This document shows positions 34,554 through 42,226 of a stretch of DNA of 64,000 nucleotides, in pieces. The translations under genes were made by a program, and so were the position numbers. The notes beneath the pieces were generated by a model. It did not search any database. It saw only the letters and a list, made by a program, of their open reading frames with translations, and was not told the DNA's origin. How positions within the stretch are numbered: the first letter of the stretch is position 1; each line of letters begins with the position of its first letter. Source of the stretch: Deltaproteobacteria bacterium (GTDB taxonomy: Bacteria; Desulfobacterota; RBG-13-43-22); NCBI GenBank assembly GCA_016208255.1, contig JACQYK010000085.1, forward strand, positions 38,996 to 102,995. Direction: 5' to 3'.

Positions 34554-34984
34554 TGCGCTTGGTCTTGCTTTTATTAATTTCTTTTTTTCTGTTTTTCAGC
34601 GGGACCTCCTGCAAGGAGGTGCAGAAGAGGGTTACTCCTTCCGGGATTAATATCATGGTCCATGATATAGCCTGCCAGGAAGTTAAAGACCGTCTGATTA
34701 AGGAATGTAAAAACCAGAGTTTTCCTTATGATTGGTTGGAGAAAGAGCAGGAAACTCTCCTGATCGGTCCATTGACCACCCCCCCTTTGCCGGAAGATTC
34801 TTTTGCAAAAATGGAAGAGAAATACAGGCTGGAAATAAAATGTATGGATCCGATCAGTACCCGAATTTCAGTTCAGATACAACTGAAAGGCATGACCGCG
34901 GATAACCGGTGGCTGGTGATCAATGAGCCGGATCGTTTAAATGCTTACGGGCAAAGATTTTTAGAACGGCTCGTCAAGCCCTAA
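34553..34984 (+). CDS. Putative lipoprotein of unknown function
   Basis: A 143-residue protein with a lipoprotein signal (LLLISFFLFFSGTSC, Cys about residue 20). The start ATG overlaps the stop of the metalloprotease gene by one base, so the two are translated together. The mature part is charged with two cysteines (DIACQEV, KECKNQ) and a beta-rich end (RISVQIQLKG). Not recognised. It might be a partner or inhibitor of the protease, which is conjecture. Confidence 0.75.
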   Translation: MRLVLLLLISFFLFFSGTSCKEVQKRVTPSGINIMVHDIACQEVKDRLIKECKNQSFPYDWLEKEQETLLIGPLTTPPLPEDSFAKMEEKYRLEIKCMDPISTRISVQIQLKGMTADNRWLVINEPDRLNAYGQRFLERLVKP

Positions 34985-35007
34985 CAGCCATGCCTTACCT
35001 TCCATTC

Positions 35008-35270
35008 TCACCGCAAAGTCGCCGAGGACGCAAAGAAGAAAAATTTTATTGATTGCCACGGGAGGCTCTGTCGACCCAAGGCCAAAGCCCCCCATTCGGG
35101 GGCCGGGGTGAGTGGCCGGCAATCAATAACCTTCGCTGCCCTTCGGGCCGGAATCCCTGTGGGTAATTGTTTGGCCGGAGGTCCCGCCCTTGGCGGGATT
35201 TATTCAATCCCCCCTCTCACGGGATTGAATAAAAATAATTCTCTCTGCGATCTTTGCGGCTTTGCGGTGA
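35008..35270. mobile_element. Composite repeat: TCACCGCAAAG-ended element carrying an R2 palindrome
   Basis: Outer inverted ends TCACCGCAAAGTCGCCGAGG and the partner GCGGCTTTGCGGTGA enclose 263 bp. Inside lies the 84-bp R2 palindrome (35046-35129; ends TTATTGATTGCC/GGCAATCAATAA) and a TTATTCAATCCC...GGGATTGAATAA hairpin. No reading frame of note. It separates the lipoprotein and HD-domain genes. Confidence 0.7.
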
Positions 35271-35371
35271 ATAAAAACTCTTTTTTCAAACAGTGATACC
35301 TTTTTTATGCCAACCCCGTTTCCACTCATTCTCTTTATCCGGATTTACAGTTGCCAACGAAGGTAAGCTTT

Positions 35372-36037
35372 ATGCATAATCCCTCCTCTTTTTTTTCAGA
35401 CCGCCAATGGGAATTGATTAAAAAATCGGTTCAAGAAGAAATGAAGGTCTCCCCAGCCAGTCACGGCTGGGATCATGTTAGACGGGTCTATGAATTGTGT
35501 TTGAAAATTGGAAAAAAAGAAAAGGCCGATTTGACGATACTGGGCTTGGCCGCTTTGCTCCATGATATTGGACGAAAAGAGGAACAGGAGTCCAAAGGAA
35601 AAATCTGCCATGCCCGGGTTGGAGCGGAAAAAGCGGAAGGATTTTTAACCCGGCTGGAACTCCCCGATCCATTCAAAAAAGAGGTCCTCCATTGCATTCG
35701 CAGTCATCGTTTTCGGGGGAATCAGGCCCCAAAATCTCTGGAAGCGAAGGTATTATTTGATGCCGACAAACTGGATTCCATCGGGGCCGTGGGTTTAGGA
35801 CGGGCTTTTCTTTTTGCCGGGGAGGTCGGGGCCAGGCTGCACAATGCGCATCGGGATCTTTCCGGGACTGTTTCCTACAGCCGGGAAGATACCGCTTATC
35901 GGGAATTTCAAGTGAAGTTAATCAAGATCAAAGATCGGATGCTGACCCGCACCGGAAAGGCCATGGCCGAAGGTCGGCACCGGTTTATGGTTCGGTTTTT
36001 TGATCGGCTAGATGAAGAGGTGAAAGGAAAAAGATAA
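35372..36037 (+). CDS. HD-domain phosphohydrolase
   Basis: A 221-residue HD-superfamily metal-dependent phosphohydrolase. Visible ligands: HGWDHVRRV (first His), LLHDIGRK (HD pair), CHARVGAEKA, IRSHRFRG and the final Asp in LFDADKLDSIGAVGL. This small group acts on nucleotides or similar phosphate esters; substrate unknown. GAAGG before the ATG at 35372 decides the start over an upstream in-frame ATG at 35351. It stands alone between two repeat elements. Confidence 0.88.
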   Translation: MHNPSSFFSDRQWELIKKSVQEEMKVSPASHGWDHVRRVYELCLKIGKKEKADLTILGLAALLHDIGRKEEQESKGKICHARVGAEKAEGFLTRLELPDPFKKEVLHCIRSHRFRGNQAPKSLEAKVLFDADKLDSIGAVGLGRAFLFAGEVGARLHNAHRDLSGTVSYSREDTAYREFQVKLIKIKDRMLTRTGKAMAEGRHRFMVRFFDRLDEEVKGKR

Positions 36038-36110
36038 AGACTTTTCACCGCAGAGCCGCAGAGGGCGCAAAGAAGAAGTTTTGTAATACTTTAGAGTTTA
36101 TAAATACTTT

Positions 36111-36489
36111 TTGCCACAGACTCAAACAGACAAAAGCCGGACAAAGGGATATCTCTCACAGAGCTCTCAGAGTCGCAGAGACAACCTAATTTATTGATTG
36201 CCACGGGAGGCTTTGCCTCCCCAATGCCAAGCCCCCCATTCGGGGGCCGAGGTGAGGGGCCGGCAATCAATAACCAGTCATCGCCTATCGGCGAAAAGAG
36301 CTTGCAGGGTTGCGGGTCAGGTAAATCGGCCTACTCAACGATTTACAGAAAAAGAAAATCCATCTCTAATAACTCTAAGGTCGGGAGCGACCAGAGGGAA
36401 AGGGCGAGAGGAAAAAGTTATGCCCGTAGGGCCTGACGGTAGGAGGAAGACAAGTCGTTTTCCTCCTGTCCAGCAGTCGTCTGTGGCAA
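36111..36489. mobile_element. R3 element with TTGCCAC ends, carrying an R2 palindrome
   Basis: Ends TTGCCACAGAC and GTCTGTGGCAA are inverted repeats 379 bp apart. Inside are an 83-bp R2 copy (36191-36273), GCCCGTAGGGC, a GGAGGAAGAC...GTTTTCCTCC hairpin and TGTCCAGCAGTCG. A shorter relative without the R2 insert is at 47085-47306. No protein is coded. An R1 end motif (AAACTAAATTGATACGAA) follows at 36521. Confidence 0.7.
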
Positions 36490-36578
36490 GAAAAGGAAAT
36501 TGCTTTGCTCTTTTCATAAACTAAATTGATACGAAATTTATTATTTACCTGCTATTACTTGAATCAGGAGAGGAATCA

Positions 36579-37142
36579 TTGAATCAGGCGCTTTTCTTAG
36601 ACCGGGACGGGGTGATCAACGAAGACCGGGAGGATTATGTCAAATCCTGGGAAGAGTTTCGGTTCATTCCGGGGGTCCGATCAGCTTTAAAAAAACTCCG
36701 GAAAGCCAAGATCCCGGTGGTGCTGATCACTAATCAATCGGTTATTGGAAGAGGAATGATCACCGAAAACGAATTGTCGGTCATTCATGAAGGAATGGGG
36801 AAAGCCGTTCAAAAGGCGGGCGGCCTCTTTCAGAAAATCTATTATTGTCCTCATCACCCCCGGGATCGTTGCCGATGCCGGAAACCCCGGATCGGTTTAT
36901 TAAAAAAAGCGGCCCAGGAATTGGATTTGGATTTGACAAAATGTGTATTGGTCGGCGATACCCTTAAAGATATTCAGACCGGAAACCGGGCCGGTTGTCG
37001 GACCATCCTGGTTCAAAGCGGACAGGGGAAGGCGTCTTTGATAAAAATAATTTCAGGTAAAACCAGGATCAAACCGGATTGGGTTTGTGATAATCTGCCG
37101 GAGGCGGTTCCCCTGATTCTTGAGTTTTTCCGGAAGGCGTAA
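36579..37142 (+). CDS. gmhB: D-glycero-D-manno-heptose-1,7-bisphosphate phosphatase (HAD)
   Basis: A 187-residue HAD phosphatase that removes the 7-phosphate in LPS heptose precursor synthesis. Motif I is FLDRDGVINEDRED (about 6-19), motif II LITNQS, the zinc loop C-P-H-H-P-RDRC-R-C-RKP (about 90-103) and motif IV VLVGDTLKDI. It uses a TTG start at 36579 behind AGGAGAGG; no ATG is available. The 3' part of this gene is repeated twice as fragments at about 39366 and 40802. Confidence 0.92.
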   Translation: MNQALFLDRDGVINEDREDYVKSWEEFRFIPGVRSALKKLRKAKIPVVLITNQSVIGRGMITENELSVIHEGMGKAVQKAGGLFQKIYYCPHHPRDRCRCRKPRIGLLKKAAQELDLDLTKCVLVGDTLKDIQTGNRAGCRTILVQSGQGKASLIKIISGKTRIKPDWVCDNLPEAVPLILEFFRKA

Positions 37143-37194
37143 CTGTGATACGGTACTGATGATGAAGATTAAACTCCCGGTAACCCTTTAGACG

Positions 37195-37447
37195 TATGAA
37201 AAAATTTTCTGACAGGATTAACAGGATTTATCTGTTTTTTGCTCAGGCTCCGGTGATCCTGAGCAACTTAGTTCCATCCCCGGCGGAAAGAAGAGCCTTT
37301 CTCCGCAGGACTATTTTGTTTGTGCCTTTCTTCCCCACGCTTGTCTGCTGCTTTCATACAGACAAGTCGAAAGGCACAAAAATCCAGGTAATCCGGTAAA
37401 TCCTGTCTGATAAAAGAATTGGATTTTCAAAAAGCTAAATTGATAAA
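37195..37447 (+). repeat. Dispersed structured repeat, family R1, copy D
   Basis: ATGAAAAAATTTTCTGACAG, the GCTCAGG...CCTGAGC hairpin, CCATCCCCGGCGGA, GTGCCTTTC...GAAAGGCAC enclosing a GCTTGTCTG/CAGACAAG hairpin, ATCCGGTAAATCCTGTCTGA, and the terminal AAAAAGCTAAATTGATAAAC. Confidence 0.85.
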
Positions 37448-37580
37448 CTTCCAGTATTGTCATCGGTTATAACCAAATTGGGGGAGGCGAAAGCCCGTGC
37501 AAGCTAAGCGGCCTAACGGCTTTTTGCCTCGTCCGTCTTGAGCGATTTTTCAGATGCTACTTTCCCATTTGTCCACAGTT

Positions 37581-37866
37581 CTGAAATTCCAGGTTTCCAA
37601 GGAGTATGGGCCAACAAGTCGGTTGTGGAGGATTGCCGACAAGAATTAGTCGAAGTCTTGGAGGAGTGGCTGATACTGAAAATCGGAGATCACGACCCAA
37701 TCCCCGTAATTGAAGGGGTGGGAATTAAAATTCAGGAAGTCTTAGCTGCGTAAATGGGTTCAAGCCTTTCTCGAAAAGAATTAATAAGAAAATTTAGGGC
37801 CTTCGGATATATCGGACCATATTCAGGATGAAACCATCAGTTTATGTCAAAGGAAATTTAAAAATT
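37581..37866 (+). pseudogene. hicB fragment followed by broken hicA
   Basis: Bases 37581-37753 are nearly identical to hicB at 39805-39972 but lack the first 28 codons; an unrelated leader from 37538 keeps the frame open. The following hicA copy starts at 37753 (ATGGGTTCAAGCC) and is broken by GGA to TGA at the active-site Gly-Gly (YSG-stop-NHQF) and by loss of a base after GTTTATG. The intact pair is at 39727-40185. Confidence 0.85.
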
Positions 37867-38186
37867 AGCTTCTTTCTCTTTCATTAAGTCCTCCCCCCAA
37901 AGGTTTTTTTTCCACCCAACCGTTCTAAAAAAGGACTGTCCCATTTTTTTAAAAAGTTGGAAAATTGTTGCCGATCAACGACGTCTGGATAGCCACTCAT
38001 GCCATAGAGACAGGATCAGTTCCAAAGAGACCCGAAGTTGATAAAGAAACATGCCCAGGTTTTTTGGGCTTATAATCAAAATTTTGTTTCCGATCCTCAT
38101 ACCACAATCCTGTTCGAAAAAAGGATAGGATTTGATAGACGAATTCTGGTATAATAATATGCAATCGTTGATATAGGAGGCCAATT

Positions 38187-38444
38187 ATGTCTGTGACTTT
38201 ACAAATGGATATGCCCGAAACCGCTTTTTCAGCCATAAGGAAAAATCCTTCTGAATTTGTGGCCGAGATGCGGCTGGCGGCTGCTGTTAAGTGGTATGAA
38301 ATAGGACTGATATCTCAAGAAAAAGCGGCAGAAGTGGCCGGTCTCAGTCGAGCTGATTTTATCTTTTCCTTAGCCCGTTTTGAAGTCTCTCCATTCCAAT
38401 ACACGGCTGATGAAATAGAAAGAGAACTAAGGAATGCCGATTAG
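38187..38444 (+). CDS. UPF0175-family antitoxin-like protein
   Basis: An 85-residue protein of the UPF0175 group, small helix-turn-helix proteins regularly found upstream of PIN-like DUF3368 genes. Core: MRLAAAVKWYEIGLISQEKA then AEVAGLSRADFIFSLARF. GGAGG lies 7 bases before the ATG, and a TATAAT box at about 38150 precedes it. The stop overlaps the downstream toxin gene by 11 bases. Role as antitoxin and autorepressor is inferred from arrangement. Confidence 0.88.
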   Translation: MSVTLQMDMPETAFSAIRKNPSEFVAEMRLAAAVKWYEIGLISQEKAAEVAGLSRADFIFSLARFEVSPFQYTADEIERELRNAD

Positions 38445-38925
38445 CAGGGTTATCATAAATGCCTCGCCCCTGATTTGTTTAGATAAGAGCGGATTAACCT
38501 ATCTGCTTCCAGCCTTGTTTCATGAAATAGTCGTACCGGAGGAGGTCTGCCAGGAAATTCAGGTTAAGGGAAAAGAATGCTTATCCAATCCAGATTTGCT
38601 ATCCGCTAATTGGCTAAAACGAATTCCGATGATAAATATTGCCCCCCAGGTGGCGTCCTGGGATTTAGGTCAAGGTGAAGGTGCTGTTTTATCGTTTGTT
38701 TTGAAAAACTCTGAATATTGGGCGATTATAGACGACCTCGAAGCCAGACGATGCGCCCAGTCTTTGCATTGCCGTTTTACCGGTACTGTCGGAGTGATAG
38801 TCCTGGCCAAGAGGAAAAGAATAATTTCTTCGTTCCGGGAAAATTTGGATAAATTAAAAAGTGCTGGACTGTGGTTATCCAATGATTTTAGAGAACAGGT
38901 GATTAGAAAATTTGGGGAGGAGTAA
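38434..38925 (+). CDS. DUF3368 PIN-like toxin
   Basis: A 163-residue PIN-domain ribonuclease-like protein. Acidic residues of the PIN site are partly visible: NASPLICLDKSGL at the N-terminus (Asp replaced by Ala-Ser, as usual for DUF3368), EEVCQEI, GEGAVLSF and IIDDLEARRCA, where the Asp pair sits. The GTVGVIVLAKRK segment is family-typical. It forms a likely toxin-antitoxin module with UPF0175 and lies inside the duplicated hicB/gmhB island. Confidence 0.88.
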   Translation: MPISRVIINASPLICLDKSGLTYLLPALFHEIVVPEEVCQEIQVKGKECLSNPDLLSANWLKRIPMINIAPQVASWDLGQGEGAVLSFVLKNSEYWAIIDDLEARRCAQSLHCRFTGTVGVIVLAKRKRIISSFRENLDKLKSAGLWLSNDFREQVIRKFGEE

Positions 38926-39034
38926 AAAAAAGAATTTATTTCTCGCTGGAGTCATATTTTACTTTGAAAATAATTGACAACTCATACTGAGTGGGCAATC
39001 ACCCTGGTCAAGGAGAAATTGAACCCTGATATAA

Positions 39035-39195
39035 AATTTTAGAAGATGGGAGCTGGTTTGCTGAAATTCCAGGTTTCAAAGGAGTATGGGCCAACAAGTC
39101 CGTTGTGGAGGATTGCCGACAAGAATTAGTCGAAGTCTTGGAGGAGTGGCTGATACTGAAAATCAGAGATCATGACCTAATCCCCGTAATTAACC
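39035..39195 (+). pseudogene. hicB internal fragment
   Basis: Repeats codons about 15-67 of hicB (LEDGSWFAEIPGF, KSVVEDCRQELVEVLEEWL) almost identically to 39771-39931, then breaks at CCCCGTAATT into unrelated sequence. No start codon or ribosome site. Confidence 0.85.
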
Positions 39196-39365
39196 ACGGC
39201 TTTAAACGATTTAATGAAAAATTGGAGACACTACCGATACTTTGTCCCCTTTCCATCCCTTTCCACCAAGGGACGTTTTTTCAATCTGTCAAACATTTTC
39301 TTGTCTCCTGAATCCCATTCCGGCCATTATGAATCTCTCTCTTCCATTCTGAAAGTTTCATGAAA

Positions 39366-39550
39366 AGAAGGCCAGGGAATTGGATTTGGATTTGACCAAA
39401 TGTGTATTTGTCGGCGATACCCTTAAAGATTTTCAGGCCGGAAACCGGGCCGGTTGCCGGACCGTCCTGGTTCAAAGCGGACAAGGGAAGGAGTCTTTGA
39501 TAAAAATACTATCCGGAAAAACCCGTATCAGGCCCGATTGGGGTCTGCAA
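39366..39550 (+). pseudogene. gmhB 3' fragment, copy 2
   Basis: Corresponds to gmhB 36906-37085: LDLDLTKCVFVGDTLKDFQA and GCRTVLVQSGQGKESLIKIL, about 90% identical by eye. It lacks the N-terminal half and diverges after RPDWG. A start at 39380 is open but codes only the fragment plus unrelated residues. Confidence 0.85.
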
Positions 39551-39663
39551 TTCCTTGGCTGTGGCAACGCCTCTAATTCTGAGAAATTTGGAAATCTGAT
39601 ACTAATAGAGCTAAAGGTATCAGGAGCTGTAAAAGTCAGGGACAATTTTTTTAAAATTGTGCT

Positions 39664-39692
39664 TTGACTATTTATAGTGGATTTTATATAAT
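39664..39692 (+). promoter_or_regulatory. Promoter of hicBA
   Basis: TTGACT (39664-39669), a 17-base spacer and TATAAT (39687-39692), lying 35 bases before the hicB start. A near-consensus sigma-70 promoter; AAGGAGG precedes the gene. Confidence 0.75.
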
Positions 39693-39726
39693 TTACCTGA
39701 AAAAAATAGTTTCATAAGGAGGAAAT

Positions 39727-39972
39727 ATGTTGACCAAGTATGTCCAGAAAGCCCTGGAAAAGGCCCAATACAAAAATTTAGAAGATGGGAGCTGGTTTGC
39801 TGAAATTCCAGGTTTCCAAGGAGTATGGGCCAACAAGTCCGTTGTAGAGGATTGCCGACAAGAATTAGTCGAAGTCTTGGAGGAGTGGCTGATACTGAAA
39901 ATCAGAGATCACGACCCAATCCCCGTAATTGAAGGGGTGGGAATTAAAATTCAGGAAGTCTTAGCTGCCTAA
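39727..39972 (+). CDS. hicB: HicB antitoxin
   Basis: An 81-residue HicB-type antitoxin with the partial RNase H-like fold: EDGSWFAEIPGFQGVWANKS and VEDCRQELVEVLEEWLILKI. It lacks a C-terminal DNA-binding domain, as in the short HicB subgroup. AAGGAGG and a clear promoter precede it, and hicA begins directly after its stop. Two damaged paralogues lie at 37581 and 39035. Confidence 0.93.
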   Translation: MLTKYVQKALEKAQYKNLEDGSWFAEIPGFQGVWANKSVVEDCRQELVEVLEEWLILKIRDHDPIPVIEGVGIKIQEVLAA

Positions 39973-40185
39973 ATGGGTTCGAGCCTTTCTCGAAAAGAAT
40001 TAATAAGAAAATTTAGGGCCTTCGGATATACCGGACCATATTCAGGAGGAAACCATCAGTTTATGGTCAAAGGAAATTTAAAAATCCGAATCCCCAATCC
40101 TCATGGGCAGGATATAGCCAATAGCCTATTAAGGGAAATACTGCGGCAAGCTGGTATTTCTATGAACGATTGGGAGAAAAGTTAA
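39973..40185 (+). CDS. hicA: HicA mRNA interferase toxin
   Basis: A 70-residue double-stranded RNA-binding-fold toxin. Its catalytic His lies in GGNHQFMVKG (about residues 25-34), with KIRIPNPHGQDIANSLLREI and LRQAGIS completing the family pattern. It cleaves mRNA on ribosomes when free of HicB. The ATG follows the hicB stop with no gap. Confidence 0.94.
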   Translation: MGSSLSRKELIRKFRAFGYTGPYSGGNHQFMVKGNLKIRIPNPHGQDIANSLLREILRQAGISMNDWEKS

Positions 40186-40472
40186 TTTCTTTCTCTTTCA
40201 TTAACCTTCTAAGTCCCGGGTTTACCTTTGTGGTCTAATCTGATACTTCCGGTATCTTGATTATATCTTAACTCGAGGGTTATGGTAGAGTAAGGTCAAT
40301 GAGTAAAGGCGCAGGGCCATTGGAAGGGATGTCATAGAAGGCGCTGAAGAGCATCATCTCCGGGTAGGGAATGAACACACCCTATAATGTTCTTTTCGAG
40401 GCTTAAAAGGACGATATAGGCCCTAAAAAACACCTTTCCTTGGAATATTGACTTTGAATAATCAACAAGTTA

Positions 40473-40700
40473 TTGTGGCCCGACCCCAAAGAAAGGTTTG
40501 TCGATTCTCTTCCGGATAAATTCGAACTGGTTGTCCTGCCCGATGATGATCCTGAAATGCGTTTATATAACCTGGAGTTATTGGATAAGTATGGGAGCGA
40601 AAACAAACCGATTGTTTTTGCCCGAATTAAAACACTTCGGGACAAGGATCCAATATCAGCAAAACCAAGTCTGTTTGTTCCAATTCCAGTTGCGGCCTGA
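40473..40700 (+). pseudogene. DUF5647-like fragment
   Basis: LPDKFELVVLPDDDPEMRLY and NKPIVFARIKTLR resemble the central and C-terminal part of DUF5647, compare IPDKALVVLQVKGDEEFNRW in the gene at 47937. The expected N-terminus is missing and the frame begins in unrelated sequence. Between 40640 and 40800 another frame looks protein-like (SKFYAGDTWPPFHDF) but I do not recognise it. Confidence 0.55.
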
Positions 40701-40801
40701 ACCTCTCTTTTTTAACCGTACCCCGGAGACCCCCTTGAGTAAATTTTATGCCGGGGATACTTGGCCCCCTTTCCATGATTTTGTCGACGTCACCTTAATA
40801 G

Positions 40802-40985
40802 ACTTCAGGCCGGAAACCGGGCCGGTTGTCGGACTATCCTGGTTCAAAGCGGACAAGGGAAGGAGTCTTTGATAAAAATAATTTCCGGTAAGACCAGGAT
40901 CAAACCGAATTGGGTTTGTGATAATCTGCCGGAGGCGGTTCCCCTGATAATGGAATACTTTCAGAAAATGAAATTTCTAAAATGA
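40802..40985 (+). pseudogene. gmhB 3' fragment, copy 3
   Basis: Matches gmhB from about 36972 to its end (PETGPVVG shifted frame, then LIKIISGKTRIKPN and CDNLPEAVPLIMEYFQKM). It contains a frame change near 40868. Its TGA overlaps the ATG of the GT87 gene, so that gene may borrow its upstream region from this fragment. Confidence 0.82.
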
Positions 40986-42223
40986 GTTTTCTCTTGGCTG
41001 AAAGAACTTGCTCGACATCGACGAGATTGGTTGAATTTTCCATTGTAGTTTTTTTAGCTATTTTTTTATCTGGATTGGTTTGGACGGTTTTCACCGCTAA
41101 AAGATTCGCCCCAATCGCCGATTTCAAGTGTTTTTATATGGCCGGCAAAATTATCGCCGAAGGGAAGGGCCATGATCTTTTTAATGTTGAAATACAAAAA
41201 ACAGAACTCTTAAAAGTAATTCCCGGACATCTCAAGTACTATTTCAACCCGCCGGTTTTCGCTCTGCCTTTCGCTGGGCTGAGTTGTTTTCCGCTCATGC
41301 CTGCTTACTGGATTTGGACAGTCTTATCTCTTATCGCCCTGTTCATAGGCGTGTTTCTTATTACTTCCTTGAGCGGTCTTAAAGGCCGTGAGAAATGGCT
41401 CTTCGGAACCGCCGCGCTGGCCTTTGAGCCCACCTACCACAATTTGCATTGGGGAAATGTCTCGGCCTTTGTTTTGTTGCTCGCGGCTTTGTTTTTTCGA
41501 GATTTGTTGGCCGGAAAGGATCAGCGGGCAGGTGTTTGGTTGGCATTGTTGATGATCAAACCCGAATTGTTCCTGATCCCGGCCATGGTCGTAGCGATAA
41601 AACGGAAATGGTTATTTTTAAAAGGATACCTTGGTATGGGTCTGCTCTTATTGATCCTGTCTTTGGCCATTGTAGGGCTTGATGGGTTCGGTGACTATAT
41701 AAAAATGAATCTGGAAGCCGCCAGAAGCTATACGGAGGTTCAAACCGAACTCCATTTAAGCAACATGATCAGTTTTCGGGCTTTTTTTGTTCGATTTTTA
41801 TATGGGACTGCCATTGCTGAAATATTTTCTTTTATATATACCGCTCTCTCCCTTTTTCTTTTATGGATGGTATGGCGAGGGGATTGGAAGACTGATTTAA
41901 CACGGTTTGGTTTGCAGTGGTCACTAACCTTTCTGGTCAGTCTGCTGGTGGCCCCTCATGTCTACTTGCAAAGCCTCATCCTGATTTTTCCGGCTGCAGC
42001 CATGTTTCTTCACGGTTCAAATTATGTTAACGCTTTCCGTTTTCATTATGTCTTCCCCATAGGTATTCTCTCCGCCGTTGCCCTGAGCTGGTTGCCGGAA
42101 ATTAAGACGGCAATGGGACTGACCATTATTCAGTTGGCCCTGTTCTCGGCTACCCTATTTTTGGCTTGGATTCTCCTGGTCCATGGGCAAGCGGTAGTGG
42201 AAAAAAAATATGGAAACCAATGA
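40982..42223 (+). CDS. GT87/DUF2029 polyprenyl-phosphate-sugar transferase-like membrane protein
   Basis: A 413-residue integral membrane protein with about 9-10 hydrophobic segments. It matches the DUF2029/GT87 family (GT-C fold, alpha-mannosyltransferase-like): ADFKCFYMAGKIIAEGKGHD near residue 46 carries the Asp of the first outer loop, followed by YYFNPPVFALPF, GNVSAFVLLLAA and MIKPELFLIP. It transfers a sugar from a polyprenyl carrier outside the membrane. No good ribosome site is seen before 40982; a later start is possible. It ends 3 bases from the convergent PAP2 gene. Confidence 0.83.
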   Translation: MSFLLAERTCSTSTRLVEFSIVVFLAIFLSGLVWTVFTAKRFAPIADFKCFYMAGKIIAEGKGHDLFNVEIQKTELLKVIPGHLKYYFNPPVFALPFAGLSCFPLMPAYWIWTVLSLIALFIGVFLITSLSGLKGREKWLFGTAALAFEPTYHNLHWGNVSAFVLLLAALFFRDLLAGKDQRAGVWLALLMIKPELFLIPAMVVAIKRKWLFLKGYLGMGLLLLILSLAIVGLDGFGDYIKMNLEAARSYTEVQTELHLSNMISFRAFFVRFLYGTAIAEIFSFIYTALSLFLLWMVWRGDWKTDLTRFGLQWSLTFLVSLLVAPHVYLQSLILIFPAAAMFLHGSNYVNAFRFHYVFPIGILSAVALSWLPEIKTAMGLTIIQLALFSATLFLAWILLVHGQAVVEKKYGNQ

Positions 42224-42226
42224 TCC

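Noticed and set aside
37753-37866. TGA in the hicA copy as recoding
   Set aside because: The intact copy has GGA at the same place and the broken copy also has a frameshift, so it is a plain pseudogene.
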